64,000 bases of DNA. It comes from Albugo candida (taxonomy: Eukaryota; Oomycota; Peronosporomycetes; Albuginales). This document shows positions 12,179-23,199 of this stretch, in pieces (within the stretch, counting starts at the first letter, position 1; each line of letters starts with the position of its first letter). The DNA lies in the NCBI GenBank assembly GCA_040437565.1, contig JBDOQK010000007.1, positions 310,001 through 374,000 of the forward strand, written 5' to 3'. A program made the position numbers and the translations under genes. Under the pieces are notes generated by a model. It did not search any database. It saw only the letters and a program-made list of their open reading frames with translations, and had not been told where the DNA came from.

Positions 12179-14036
12179 ATGCACCTAACATTCGCATCAT
12201 TCCACGGCGATCATGCAGAACAGATGCAAGTAGATCCGCAACAAACAATTGGGTCATTTCTACCCCAATTGTCGCAAATGGTAATTCATTGTATGTGTAT
12301 AATGCTTGCTATAATATGCTTTTTCATGCGTAGTTCTCGATTCCTGTACAGGAGATAAACGTACAGCACAGAGGTGCCGATTTAGCGCACACTGCCACAG
12401 TCAGATGCTTTATTCATGCGATACTACGAAAGGATCACTAATAGCTGCTCAGTTTCAGAGTTGCGGTATTCAAAAGGATGATTTGCTTTTAATTAAGCGG
12501 AAAGCACCATCTTTGTTGGACACTCCTGCTCCATTTGTGGTCAGAGAAGGCATGCAACTTTATGAAATTCCAGTAAGTAAATCTAAATGACGTCAGTTGA
12601 TATAAAAGGATCTATTTGATAGAGAAATCCATCGCCACAGTTACTCCTCGAAATTTTCGAGAAGAATCCGCAGCTTTTACCACAAGTACGACATAAAATT
12701 GATGTGGCTGGCGCGTCTTAGTGGTTCATGTTCTAGCTGCGTGAAGGGAATGTGGAATTGGCGACTGCGTTAGAGCGTAAGAGCATTCGGGTAATCGTGC
12801 ATGTACTTCAAGGCTGATAATAGGTATTGACAATGTCATGTTGCGCAGGATATTCGAATGGTCTTGATGCAGATGCACATGAAGGAAGCGTCAAGACAAT
12901 ACAAAGAAAATGAAGAAGTTCATACACATTTTGTTCTGAAGAAGCTCCACTGACATCCTTTTCTGGATAGACGGTGGCTCTAGAACGAAATCCGCTTGAT
13001 GCGCAAGCGCAAATCAAAATTGAAGAAACAATTAGACTACGAAACGTACAGCAAAACATGGAAATTGCGATGGAACAGATGCCGGAGGCATTTGCACATG
13101 TCTACATGCTGTACATCCCTTGCGAAGTTAATGATGTACAAGTGCAAGCGTTCGTAGACTCTGGTGCACAATCGACAATCATGTCTTCAGTACTGATTAC
13201 AATTGATACAAGTCTTTTTTCTCATTTGTTGCTGGATAGAGTTGTGCAGAGCGGTGTGGGATCATGAAGCTTGTGGACAAGCGATTTGAAGGAAAAGTGG
13301 GTCTCATCGTGCTACTGATGCCAACATTCCATTGAGTTTCTTTGTGATATAATAAGGCCGTAGGAGTCGGAACAGCCAAAATCATTGGGAGGGTGCACAT
13401 GGCCCCGCTGAAAATTGGCACTTTCTTTTACAACTGTAGCTTTACAATTTTGGAGGAACAGGTGCTGTTCTCCATTGCTTGAATTTTCATCTGGATGAGA
13501 TTCTCTAGGTTTAGACAGTTGATTTTCTCTTCGGATTGGACATGCTGAAGCGCCATCAAGTACATGCACAACAATTACATCATCAATGAACTGTGGTCTC
13601 ACATGTTTTTAAGTGCTGCATTGATTTACACAAAAACGTTCTTCGTCTGCATGAAGCTTCGGGCTTTCACGAGGTCGAGTTTCTTCCCGAGCATGTGAGT
13701 CACCATCGAGTACCAGGCATTATACTAATTACAAATATTCGATAGAAACTACTCGCAAATAAAATCAATGCTTCAAGCAGTGAAAGTGCGACGGAAGCAA
13801 ATTCAGATAGCTCAGCCTGTCAACAAAACTCACAAGTCGCCATCAGCGAGGAAGATATCCGACAGAATGCGATAGAGCAGCTTGTATCGTTTGGATTCGA
13901 ACGGCAGAGGGTATTTGATGCATATTGCGAAGAAATATACTCATAAATAGTGGTGAAGGTCATCCGAGCGCTGGAATCAACCGAATGGAACGCTGAGATT
14001 GCTGCTGGGATCTTGTTTGAAAGTAACAACGCGTAG
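12179..14036 (+). CDS. DDI1: DDI1-like ubiquitin-shuttle aspartic protease
   Basis: DNA-damage-inducible protein 1 family: a proteasome shuttle with a retroviral-type aspartic protease, cytosolic/nuclear. Thirteen exons join in frame: 12179-12280, 12334-12399, 12453-12572, 12623-12685, 12737-12790, 12849-12917, 12971-13189, 13240-13296, 13357-13461, 13515-13559, 13614-13694, 13746-13910, 13959-14036, giving 407 residues. Order: N-terminal ubiquitin-like domain (exons 1-3, ending DDLLLIKRK); a helical linker with the family pattern [13 protein letters not shown]; the protease with catalytic [12 protein letters not shown] (exon 7), [17 protein letters not shown] and GLDMLKRHQ; and a C-terminal UBA domain ([13 protein letters not shown] then [14 protein letters not shown]). 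Length and domain order match animal and yeast homologues that retain UBA. A decayed second copy lies at 49842-50760. Confidence 0.93.
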
Positions 14037-14099
14037 TTGGACCGTTTCTGCTCTTTGATCATTGGATACGGAAATAAATGACAGTAAACCTTTTTGCGT

Positions 14100-15110
14100 A
14101 TTTGCTTGGCGTTCAAGACTGAAGGATGTCAGTCTGCATCGATAGAGATGCTTTAGGAAGTCGTGACATTTAACGTGATCTCTGCAATTACTAAATGCAT
14201 AATTCAACATGTTTGCAGGCTTTTGGAATGTGTTTTGGCGCTTTACAGGTAGTGAGTATAGAAGGACAAATGTTTCGATGTAGAGAAAGCGTCCTTTTAC
14301 TGGAAAGTATTAATGGAAAATTGATATTCTCCTACACATACATTATCAATCACTTCTGAAACGTATGCTACAATCATGCTCAAGGCTTATCGCTATAGAA
14401 CGGTTTTGACAAAAGTTCAAGTCGAATTGAACGATTGAGAGTGCAGCAANNNNNNNNNNNNNNNNNNNNNNNNNNNNNNNNNNNNNNNNNNNNNNNNNNN
14501 NNNNNNNNNNNNNNNNNNNNNNNNNNNNNNNNNNNNNNNNNNNNNNNNNTGAAGGATGTCAGTCTGCATCGATAGAGATGCTTTAGGAAGTCGTGACATT
14601 TAACGTGATCTCTGCGATTACTAAATGCATAATTCAACATGTTTGCAGGCTTTTGGAATGTGTTTTGGCGCTTTACAGGTAGTGAGTATAGAAGGACAAA
14701 TGTTTCGATGTAGAGAAAGCGTCCTTTTACTGGAAAGTATTAATGGAAAATTGATATTCTCCTACACATACATTATCAATCACTTCTGAAACGTATGCTA
14801 CAATCATGCTCAAGGCTTATCGCTATAGAACGGTTTTGACAAAAGTTTATGTCGAATTGAACGATTGAGAGTGCAGCAAAGAGCTATTGCTCTGACAGAA
14901 ATGAAAACATTGCTACAGAAACCATATTTTTATAGCTTGAACTGGAAAGCGCAGATCAATACGAAAAGCGGAAAAGCGACCGAAACATACAAGAAAAGGG
15001 ATTAATGTGGCAACCAGCCATAAGCTATCTATCGCCAGTCCACAAATTACAGAGCAGCAGGATAAGGCATATGGCCCTCCTTTAGAGAAAAGTACTATCG
15101 TTACTTTCCA
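14100..15110 (+). pseudogene. Decayed 5' fragment of the large gene at 45.6-49.8 kb
   Basis: Nucleotide-level similarity to the 5' part of the minus-strand gene starting at 49841. Examples are TCTGACAGAAATGAAA (versus CTCACGGAAATGAAA) followed by CCATATTTTTAT in both, then ATTACAGAGCAGCAGGA here (AGTATCGAGCAGCAGGA there). One frame reads ALTEMKTLLQKPYFY, against ALTEMKALLQEPYFY in the intact gene. Stops and frame changes break it throughout. It lies directly behind DDI1, as the intact gene lies directly behind the DDI1 pseudogene. Homology ends near 15110. A contig-overlap artefact (14120-14449 recurring at 14550-14879) inflates it. Confidence 0.85.
14450..14549. other. 100-N assembly gap with repeated flank
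   Basis: Bases 14120-14449 recur at 14550-14879 with about three differences (e.g. TCTGCAATTA versus TCTGCGATTA). These look like unmerged overlapping contig ends. Confidence 0.9.
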
Positions 15111-15592
15111 TGTTCGAATTGCGGCCAGTGACGTTTACAAAGGTACCAAACAGTGATTCGGGGCTGATTATTGCGCTGATTTGTATCGCGCGTGCTCTTG
15201 TTGGTTTGCATGCACTGGAATATGTGCATAGGGATATCCGCTGGCCAAATATTCTGTGCTTGGGAGAGGCTTCATATTTTCTAACTGATTTTGTAAACGC
15301 TGGACGCGATGGCGACCGGATGCCTGATTCATCACTAGAATCGCGACTACTCGATCCCTTGGTGAAGTCTTAGGAATTTGGGCAGGTGTATCGATGTTGT
15401 TATGATATGTATCAATTTGGTTGCCTGATTGTTGATAGTGAAGATGCATCGTTGTGGCAATTGAAAATGAATCTGCAGAGTTCCAACGTTGCAGAAAGAT
15501 ATACAGCAGAAAAAGTGTTGACTTATCTTTCAGGCATGCGGGAAGCGGTACAAGATGGTTGTTCGAAATCAATGGAGCAGTTGGGCAATTGA
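15110..15592 (+). pseudogene. Protein-kinase-like domain fragment (HRDIRWPN type)
   Basis: The frame 15110-15373 contains LHALEYVHRDIRWPNIL followed by YFLTDFVNAG. These correspond to the kinase catalytic loop (HRD, with the Asn at WPN) and the metal-binding DFG position, here DFV. The frame 15386-15592 continues as the C-lobe (DMYQFGCLI, ERYTAEKVLTYL). No glycine loop or ATP-binding lysine is visible upstream: the preceding DNA is the unrelated pseudogene. The HRDIRWPN loop is known from kinase domains attached to oomycete Crinkler proteins and fungal relatives, so a truncated Crinkler-associated kinase domain is the best guess. The stop at 15371 may lie in a short intron. Probably non-functional. 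Confidence 0.6.
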
Positions 15593-17531
15593 GCTCGATT
15601 GAATTGTAATTCTATGATGGATTATATGCAATATTCCGACAACATATTCCTAAATGGAAACGCAACAGAATGTCGAACTGGTGGATGTCGTAGCATCTGC
15701 ATCACTGCACGCTGTATTAATCTTTTAAATTTGACGTCGTGGTGTGGCTTTGCGGATCAAAGAGCGTTATCTCGTATGCGCAAATTCCATTCCGTTTAAA
15801 CAACTCTGCCATTGTGTCTTCAGATGCTACATGTACTAGCTCACAGACTAGCAAATGTATGCGACTGTTGTCGTGACTGTCGCACAATACGGTTCGTACA
15901 TGATGACCTTGGATGAGTACCGCTTTAGTGAATGTCTACATGAAGCTGCTCAAACAATTGATCGATGAATTTCTCATTGCTCTATGTTTGTACCTCTACT
16001 TCTTCAATTGCTTCTCCAATACGGTACCTGAGTGTTACACTCTTCTTTTAGGGAAGGATGCAATGCTTCTATACTCCGACAATTACGCAATCTAAGCGGC
16101 GTTCGCGCCACAAAAGGCGTTCATGAAAACAATGTCCACGGCATTGGCATCACAATGCTGACACATATTCAGCAAAAGAAGAATATATATTCCGTTGCAT
16201 TCAATTACAAAAAGAGCGAGCTGGTAGGCCATCCCACAGATCCTATGAGACCGCGACATCGCCATTGCTTCAAGACTGGAAGTCACAAATAAGCTGGTCA
16301 CGTACTTCATCCTGTGTAGCAGTCACGATCGAATGGTGGAACGCAGAAATAATCGCAAACTTTCCAGACGGCATGATCTTGTCTGTAACCTTACACAGCA
16401 TTTCACCGCATGCTTGAGAATACAAACACTTGCAGTAGTTTCTTGTACCATCTTAAAAGGATCCACTGATGCGTCCACGTAAAGTGGTGTGTCCGGAAGA
16501 AGAAAAGTCTACACTCAGCAAACATCGCAGCAGCTTTCCAATCAACTTTCTTTTCAGTATAAGCTAGTCATATCACGCAAACAGAATATTTTGCACACGT
16601 CGATGCCGACTTCGTAGAAGATCATACTGCTTGAAAGTCAGCGATGGATATATTATCTTTCGACAAAAACTACATCTAAGAATGACCTCCCTACCTTAAA
16701 TACTCTGCTTAGGACATTCAAATCAAAAAATTCGGTGATTTGCGTCGAATAGCCGTTGAACTAGCTGAGTTGCTGCACCCAAACAATATTCAAAAGTGTC
16801 AATTACAGCGATTTGAGATCTAGCTCGGGACGGCGACATAGTGGAAACTTGCTGCAATATTCTCTCATTGTATCAGCCTCAAGTTGCACATTTAGTACTC
16901 GGTCTCCCTGTCGTTGTCTCGCATTTAACGCTTTGCTATTAAATATGACACACATTCTTTGAGAATCAGACATATCCCAATAGTATTTAGAACTAGTAAA
17001 AACCTTTCTTTAGATGTCCCGTCGCTATAGTTTTTTAAGCAACTTGCATCTCAGCTGGAAACCTCTACTCGGGATGTAAAGGTGTCTTTAACTTCGATCA
17101 TGAATCGCATGAATCAGAGCTGAGGGGCAAACTAAGGAGTCTCCGATACTAACTTACCAGACTTTTGAAAGCCTTCGGCTTGGTTCTATATGATTCATCA
17201 TATCTTAAATTCGTTATTCGCCCGGAATATGGGTGAACACGATAAAGACGCTTCAGAATGCCGATCAAACTATCGCGGAGATCAGGTCTTTGATTGTGGT
17301 ATGATGTTTGACTCTGAAGTCTGGTACGAGTATCGCCACTCCAATACATTTAAAGCTATTCAAGCTTGCGAATAACCAGTGGTGCTGATTGGATACAACA
17401 TTGAAAGCACGTGAGCGGAGAATTGAGAAGACTTGCGTGCAACGAAGAAGCAAAAACGAGCACGATGGCACGCTATTTTGTTACTTGATAGATTGTCCTT
17501 GGAGCTACCTTGACAGTACTCAACCGTGGAT
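15593..17531. other. Unidentified, possibly decayed coding stretch
   Basis: A roughly 95-codon open frame without ATG runs from about 16126 to 16413 (begins KQCPRHWHH, contains AKEEYIFRCIQLQKERAG) and looks compositionally like coding sequence, but I cannot place it in a family. The frame 15913-16095 encodes a hydrophobic stretch (LIALCLYLYFFNCF). 16.4-17.5 kb has short frames only. Confidence 0.3.
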
Positions 17532-18067
17532 TCATTGACGATATTCCTCGACGCTTGTCTGGCGCTACAATAGCATCGTGATTTTAACAACGTGCTTCGA
17601 AATGGTACAGCGAACCAGCCACTTACAAATTCTGGGTTAAATTCAGCAGATGGCCCAACACTCTTCTCCTTGTCGAAACGCCCACGTCCAAAATTTCCCG
17701 GAGCGGCAGGTCGAGCTGGAATCGCCGCTTGTTTTTTCAAAGTTGCCGGTACGATCTCATCTGGTAAGTGAAGGAATCCACGGAGATAATCGATTCCCTC
17801 ATTTGTCAAATACCAATAAAAGCGCTGCCAGCTAAATGTTTGTTTCACAAAGTTCTTTGACTTGAATGACTGCATCAATTTGATGACCTGAAGATTTGGA
17901 ACATCTATAACATCATGCTTTGGTAGCGAGTAATCCTTCTTCGCTACCATCACACCTTCTGCAAATACGAGCAGTGTGAGCCACACATCTAACCAGTGAA
18001 TTAATACAAGCATACCTTTGAAAAGGTAGGAATATACTGCGATACGATTCTTCTTCGAAACGAGCAT
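17532..18067 (-). CDS. RPS10: 40S ribosomal protein S10 (eS10)
   Basis: Structural protein of the small ribosomal subunit near the mRNA entry/beak region. Three exons join exactly: 18067-18016, 17958-17627 and 17564-17532, giving 138 residues. It begins [17 protein letters not shown] then EGVMVAKKD, as in other eS10. The hallmark [20 protein letters not shown] and EIVPATLKK follow, then a short Gly/Arg tail (FGRGRF). Human S10 has 165 residues; the Arg/Gly tail is shorter here. The first intron (57 nt) is a multiple of three without a stop, so unspliced RNA stays open. The second intron (17565-17626) separates the last 10 codons, and this tail is less certain. It is divergent from the SAP30BP-like gene, with about 340 bp between start codons. 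Confidence 0.94.
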
Positions 18068-18410
18068 TCTTTGTGCTTCTTGCGCCTTACTAATCGCCTG
18101 GACTCGTCTTGTGTAGAGCTTTTCTTCGGAGCCAATCAAAGTCCAACAGTTATGCGTGACGGTTAACTGATATGGGACCGGTTATTAGTCCATTTTATGG
18201 ATTAAGATGCGGTCAAGTCGTTTTGTTGATTACGATACATGAATAGAAATGCGCAGCTTTTAGATGTACAAATGCAGAAATACGACATATATGGTTGCTA
18301 TGGTAATGATTGAGCCATTTCCAGATTATCGAGCTATAAATTCGTCTAACCGACACGGGTCTGTTATATATCATATTGGTAAGTTACATATTGCCGAATT
18401 GTTTGGATCG
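18068..18410. promoter_or_regulatory. Shared divergent promoter region RPS10 / SAP30BP-like
   Basis: The start codons of RPS10 (minus, 18067) and of the SAP30BP-like gene (plus, best start 18411) face away from each other across about 340 bp. Both must be transcribed from this interval. I see no certain core element. The assignment rests on gene arrangement only. Confidence 0.4.
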
Positions 18411-18977
18411 ATGATTTCGATCCTACCTTCCAATTATAACTCCTCATCGGACGGTGACGCCGTCGAGGAGCGCACAGAGATCTTAGGATCTGATCCTTCT
18501 GGAATCAAGATCTTAAACAACACTATTGGTACTGAAAACTACGCCACTCCTGACAATGTACAAGAAGATGTGAATTCGAAAACGTCGGAGAGAATTTGTG
18601 ACCAACAAGAGCAGCTTTTGCCACCGGAACCACAGCATGCATGTGATCCTAGCACTCAGGATAAAATAAGTCGATTTCTCTCGATTCAGAAAGAGCGTAA
18701 GCAGACTTTCGAAGAAGCTCTACACTCAAAAAAAGACTTTGCCAACCCGTACATTCTGGAAAAAGTATTGGAGTATTTCGGAATCGACCAACATCAATCA
18801 AATTTCCCGTTGGAGTTATATGATCCAAAAAGTTTGCCGGTGCATGAATACAGTGATCAGCTTCGATTCAGGCAAAAACAACTAAGAGATCGACGTCTCG
18901 CTCGTGAGCAACAGGAGCAACAACTCCAACAAACATTATCAGCCAGTAAGTACGCAAGGGGTGGACGCAGATGGTGA
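18411..18977 (+). CDS. SAP30-binding protein / HCNGP-like nuclear protein
   Basis: The open frame extends back to 18264. I place the start at the Met at 18411 because the family begins with a short hydrophobic-then-acidic N-terminus, here ISILPSNYNSSSDGDAVEE. The HCNGP domain is clear: LLPPEP followed by a DKISRFL helix, then KKDFANPYILEKVLEYFGID and NFPLELYDPKSLP, matching the human pattern KKEFRNPSIYEKL...YPKDMFDP. The C-terminus is Arg/Gln-rich (LRDRRLAREQQEQQLQQ). In animals the protein binds SAP30 in a co-repressor and is linked to splicing factors; a nuclear role here is inferred. About 188 residues, shorter than the human 308. Confidence 0.8.
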   Translation: MISILPSNYNSSSDGDAVEERTEILGSDPSGIKILNNTIGTENYATPDNVQEDVNSKTSERICDQQEQLLPPEPQHACDPSTQDKISRFLSIQKERKQTFEEALHSKKDFANPYILEKVLEYFGIDQHQSNFPLELYDPKSLPVHEYSDQLRFRQKQLRDRRLAREQQEQQLQQTLSASKYARGGRRW

Positions 18978-20380
18978 CTCGCGATCGACTAAGACTCAAT
19001 TGGCCGGAGACATCCTCTGCTGGAGCTCTTTTAACCCATTTTTTCCAGCCGGAACTGCTTTTCTAAGATAGATATTTTTGCCATTGTTTGACTTATGTCT
19101 TGATCATTTTCGTCAATCATTCATAAATCGTGTCGCACTAAATGCCTTGTTTCCTCATTTTCGAGCCTCTTAAACAATCTCAGAAGCCGCTAACAGTGGA
19201 AATACGGTACCGAAAGTGTACACTGGATACAGCGAACCACCAAACTTGTCTTAGCGATCGTAATAAGGTGAAGAGGATGTTCACCTGGCTGCGACCATGG
19301 AAATACATACACGAGTATGTGCCATTTTTTGACGAAAGAAATATGCACATTCTCTCGAAGCAAACATGCGATTCTCTACGTCCTTCTTAAATCTGGACGC
19401 GACAGGAGGTACATAGACCCATAGTATCCTTCAATGTTGGACGAATTGCACCGAAAATACTGCAAGCGAACTTGCCTGTTGGAACCGATAATTTTCGACT
19501 GTATCAAGATCACCGTGTGGGTGAGGTGAGCGCATGCCGGGTACAATATACAATGACTGCATCTCTTCGCAAATGGACGTTACAACTCTTAAGTGTTTAG
19601 AGTCGGTGTCGAGCCAATTTTGAAAAGATGAAGATTCTTTGGGTGCAGCTCGAATTGAAGCACCTTACAGACATTTGTGGGATTCGTGTAGTGGTATCTA
19701 ACAAGGATACGATGCAGCGAGCGGATCCAGCGATTGAAAACTGCCGCACAATTGCTTTGTTGACTTTAATCGTATCCGGCCTGCAATCATAACAAGTCTA
19801 AGCCAGGAAGTTGAGTATTCAGATTCCGAACCTATTCCAATGGAGAAAAGCTTTTTACACGAAAGTAGCAGTGAAAACGACATCAAGTAAATCTTGTGTG
19901 CAAGAAGTCGCTGTACGGACTAGAATACACTCGTAACATTTTCAATGATCGGAAATTAAAGACAGTGTCTTCTCGTTCTCTTTCTTTATTGAGCTTAGGA
20001 ACCAGATAACATTGCTGCGAATTCAGCGAAAGCCTGATAGACCACTTATGAATCTCGAAGAAGACTGTTACCCCTCCATACGATGAAGCATAATAGATTG
20101 GACCTTTGTTGCTCCAAGCGCCTTGTGTTCGAACTGGTTCAGCTTAGAACAGATTCGCCTATTCTCGCTGAATTATTCAATCATAAAGATACATTACGCA
20201 AGACCACAAATGTGCCTCATATCTTTCGCATTGAATTGTACAATTTGTCAGATTGTTGCTTTGCAGAACCAGATCAAGATTATTATATCAGAGCGCGTGG
20301 AGAGACCCTCTCTTTTGTGTTTAAAATGGTGGATCGCCCGGTCTGAAAATTCTCGCAGCTTCGACTAGGAGCTAGAGTAG
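18978..20380. other. Unidentified stretch with scattered open frames
   Basis: Frames at 19142-19390, about 19757-19888 (acidic/serine-rich end, ESSSENDIK) and 20083-20346 have coding-like composition but no domain I recognise, and no convincing intron joins. They may be remains of a decayed gene downstream of the SAP30BP-like gene. Confidence 0.3.
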
Positions 20381-20450
20381 AGGGGTCACCGTACCCAGCT
20401 CAGTCGGTTAAGCACTTGAGCGCACGGACCCCCACTTCTCAATTTGCCGG
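20381..20450 (+). repeat. tRNA-derived SINE-like 5' half (A box)
   Basis: Contains CCCAGCTCAGTCGGTTAAGCA, of which the CAGCTCAGTCGG core fits a polymerase III A box, followed by GAGCGCACGGACCCCC. This last block recurs at about 20764-20779, where a B-box-like sequence follows. A gap of unknown sequence lies between the two halves. Confidence 0.55.
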
Positions 20451-20554
20451 CTACTAAGTAACGGGCCAATTTAGTAAAAACAACTCGAAAAAACAACCTT
20501 TTTCATCTCTTTCCTCTCGAAAACAATGGTTCAAGTCGACATATCGACACAACC

Positions 20555-20654
20555 NNNNNNNNNNNNNNNNNNNNNNNNNNNNNNNNNNNNNNNNNNNNNN
20601 NNNNNNNNNNNNNNNNNNNNNNNNNNNNNNNNNNNNNNNNNNNNNNNNNNNNNN
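20555..20654. other. 100-N assembly gap
   Basis: A run of 100 N. Unlike the other ten gaps I find no long repeated flank. The only shared block near it is the SINE-like GAGCGCACGGACCCC, which may have caused the break. Confidence 0.9.
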
Positions 20655-20761
20655 CTCACAGGTATTCTCGAAACGTTTTTATATGTATATATGTTATTTA
20701 AGATAGCCTAGGCAACTAGAGAAGTCAGTTAGTCTAATTCTAGTAATATAGACACCTTCAA

Positions 20762-20880
20762 CTGAGCGCACGGACCCCCTGCCGGAGGTCGTTAGTTCGA
20801 TTTCCGGCAGTGTGGGCAGCGGTTTGAGCCCACCCAAGCAATAAGCTTGGAAAATATCTGCCTCCCTAGGTTTGAAGTCA
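20762..20880 (+). repeat. tRNA-derived SINE-like 3' part (B box)
   Basis: GAGCGCACGGACCCCC is followed by TGCCGGAGGTCGTTAGTTCGATTTCCGGCA. AGTTCGATTTCC fits a B box, and TGCCGGA/TCCGGCA could pair as a T-arm. A tail continues to about 20880. Combined with the A-box half at 20381-20450 it gives a tRNA-like head of about 80 nt plus tail, as in known oomycete SINEs. It is not a functional tRNA: no acceptor pairing was found. Confidence 0.55.
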
Positions 20881-22395
20881 GACTTAAGTGATATTTACAC
20901 GGTCAGGGACTCATGATAGGATAAGGAAGGTAGTTAAAAAACCAGATAAACAGTGTAATGAAATCCTTGACAATATGAGCTAGAGTAGAATAACTGTATT
21001 TTTTTTGTGTGTTGGCATCCACAATATGATATTTTGAGGTTTTTTCAGATAAATTGCCACAAAAAATCAGAGCGCGTTTTTGGTAGCCGTACGACTTCTG
21101 ACTACCGTGCAAAACTGTAAGAAAACAACCAAGCGTAGCCCTGATGGACTTTTGATGCAAAATTCTGAGAAAAATAAATGAGGCAACAGCGGAGATTGTT
21201 ACCCGACGCTTCCACCTTCTGTATCGCGTTTCTTTGCACTCGTGACAGACTTTCTCTCACTACCTCCACTTAGATGTGACTTTGTCAGCACTGAACATGT
21301 TGAAAACTGTTCCTCGCCTCATGGGCCTCGTGACCTACTTGATTAATTTGCAACGTAAGAGCTAATTTATCGAAACTCTTATATAGTTGAAGGATTGCCG
21401 ACTTGAGTGTAATTGGGTATTCGGCTCGATCGATCGAGTGTTTACGCAGGAACACCTACCTTCTTATAGCAATAGATGCCGCTTCACCATCAGACGTAGA
21501 GCTAGTAGTGTGAACAAACCTTATTGCATCGGTATTGACTGTTTGAACGAAAAACGAAGCGACATAAATGTAGCATCCAATTCTTGCGATTAATGTGCTC
21601 ATTCTGATCAGCACATTAGACCTATTTGATAGATACACACCGAAGTGAGTATTCGCCTCTGCAACAATGACATAATGAAACGATTGCAGGAGTGTNNNNN
21701 NNNNNNNNNNNNNNNNNNNNNNNNNNNNNNNNNNNNNNNNNNNNNNNNNNNNNNNNNNNNNNNNNNNNNNNNNNNNNNNNNNNNNNNNNNNNNNNCTTAT
21801 TGCATCGGTATTGACTGTTTGAACGAAAAACGAAGCGACATAAATGTAGCATCCAATTCTTGCGATTAATGTGCTCATTCTGATCAGCACATTAGACCTA
21901 TTTGATAGATACACACCGAAGTGAGTATTCGCCTCTGCAACAATGACATAATGAAACGATTGCAGGAGTGTATCGTCGACTGTACGACCTCAAAAGAAAA
22001 CAAATCTCATTTTATTCATGGCCTTAACGAATCTGATGTAGATCAGTAGCCTGTGAATTTTATACAAAAGCCTACGCACTTGAATCAGATCATGTTCACG
22101 CTTGCGATATCGAAGGGGCTGATGTCGATGTCAAATTAGCGGGAACGGTTGGAAAAGGAAAGGTAAGGGTGTTATTCACAAAAAAAACTCGCTTTCTGAA
22201 AGTAATTTCTTGCTAATTGATGTAACACTTGAAGGATCTTGCATATCAACTTACCGGGCACCTGATGTAGAATACGGAACTGCTAATCTAGACATCTCCC
22301 AGGAACGCTAGAGTATTTTTGGTATCCATTGCGTGCGATTGTCTCGCGAATTGGGTGATGTAGACTGCCTTTAGCTCTTTTCACAAAATACTAAA
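20881..22395. other. Intergenic stretch, no recognisable gene
   Basis: Contains the contig-overlap gap at 21696-21795. The frame 22060-22200 begins with an acidic stretch (DIEGADVDVKLAG) and could be part of a decayed gene that continues at 22396. Nothing else can be named. Confidence 0.4.
21696..21795. other. 100-N assembly gap with repeated flank
   Basis: Bases 21520-21695 recur at 21796-21971, apparently identical. These look like unmerged overlapping contig ends. Confidence 0.9.
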
Positions 22396-22695
22396 TTGAA
22401 AAAAGTTTGGCACAAGTACAGCTTTGATCGACACGTTTTATTCAATCATGAGATCAATGGAAAGAAATCACACGCGGATATGATGCATGTGGCACGTCTT
22501 CGGAATTCATTGCGAGTCAGAAGAGTTGGCAACTATTTGCAGGCTCTTACGAGAGTACTGCCTCAGCGACACAAGACCATGAAGAAGCTGCTTGACATTC
22601 CGAAGCCGACAGAGGGATGGGAATCCGGGAAAATAGAAGTCATACCGAATGTTGCGGATTTGCAACGCTCTTCGGAATTTAGGATTCAAACATGA
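22396..22695 (+). CDS. Unidentified open frame, 99 residues, basic
   Basis: An ATG-initiated frame with a basic product (core VARLRNSLRVRRVGNYLQAL, then KLLDIPKPTEGWE). The composition looks like real coding sequence, but I cannot assign a family. No ATG-proximal signal peptide. The stop at 22695 is followed by frames that could be exons (22993-23154, with SAETKQRLLFPPYSD). A decayed or multi-exon gene spanning 22.1-23.5 kb is possible. Confidence 0.3.
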   Translation: MKKVWHKYSFDRHVLFNHEINGKKSHADMMHVARLRNSLRVRRVGNYLQALTRVLPQRHKTMKKLLDIPKPTEGWESGKIEVIPNVADLQRSSEFRIQT

Positions 22696-22992
22696 AATAG
22701 GTTCTAGTGCAGAAAGTACCCGAGTGCTACATCGCGTGAAGTGGTGAATTCTTTCGAGATTGCTCGTTTTTAGTTTGTTTTGAGAAGATCTTGTGGCGCA
22801 AGTCGTAGTTAATGCGTTGGGTTGAGGATGCAGATGTTTTGATTGGGCAATGAGTAAATCGATCCATATGAGCCTTAGCAGTTCATCTTTTTGTTCTATT
22901 ACAAACATCTGGCTCCTTTTCGAGAATATCTTATCGATATTAAGCGAAGCGGATGGACGTGATCGAGCATATCTGGAGAAACGCACTGAATG

Positions 22993-23154
22993 ATGGGATC
23001 GTTCGAAAATCACTATTTGGATTGGGCCAAAGAATACTGCAAGGCAGTTCATCGCAGCAACGTCTACAGTGCAGAGACAAAACAGCGGTTGCTGTTTCCA
23101 CCCTACAGTGACGCTCAGGGAAAAGCTACACTACCTGGCCTGAAGAAGCTTTGA
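22993..23154 (+). CDS. Unidentified short open frame, 53 residues
   Basis: An ATG-initiated frame encoding MGSFENHYLDWAKEYC onwards, with an aromatic/acidic start and the segment NVYSAETKQRLLFPPYSD. It could be one exon of the gene suggested for 22396-22695. No domain recognised. Confidence 0.25.
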   Translation: MGSFENHYLDWAKEYCKAVHRSNVYSAETKQRLLFPPYSDAQGKATLPGLKKL

Positions 23155-23199
23155 GGTTGAGAATTCTGAAGAAAACATTCAGCTTCATAAACAGCGATT

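Noticed and set aside
12974-13267. DDI1 protease exon as a retroelement protease
   Set aside because: It is in frame with ubiquitin-like and UBA exons and carries the DDI1-specific linker [13 protein letters not shown]; no reverse transcriptase is nearby.
20762-20840. Functional tRNA gene
   Set aside because: A B-box-like sequence is present, but no acceptor-stem pairing, no anticodon arm and no A box in the same uninterrupted copy.
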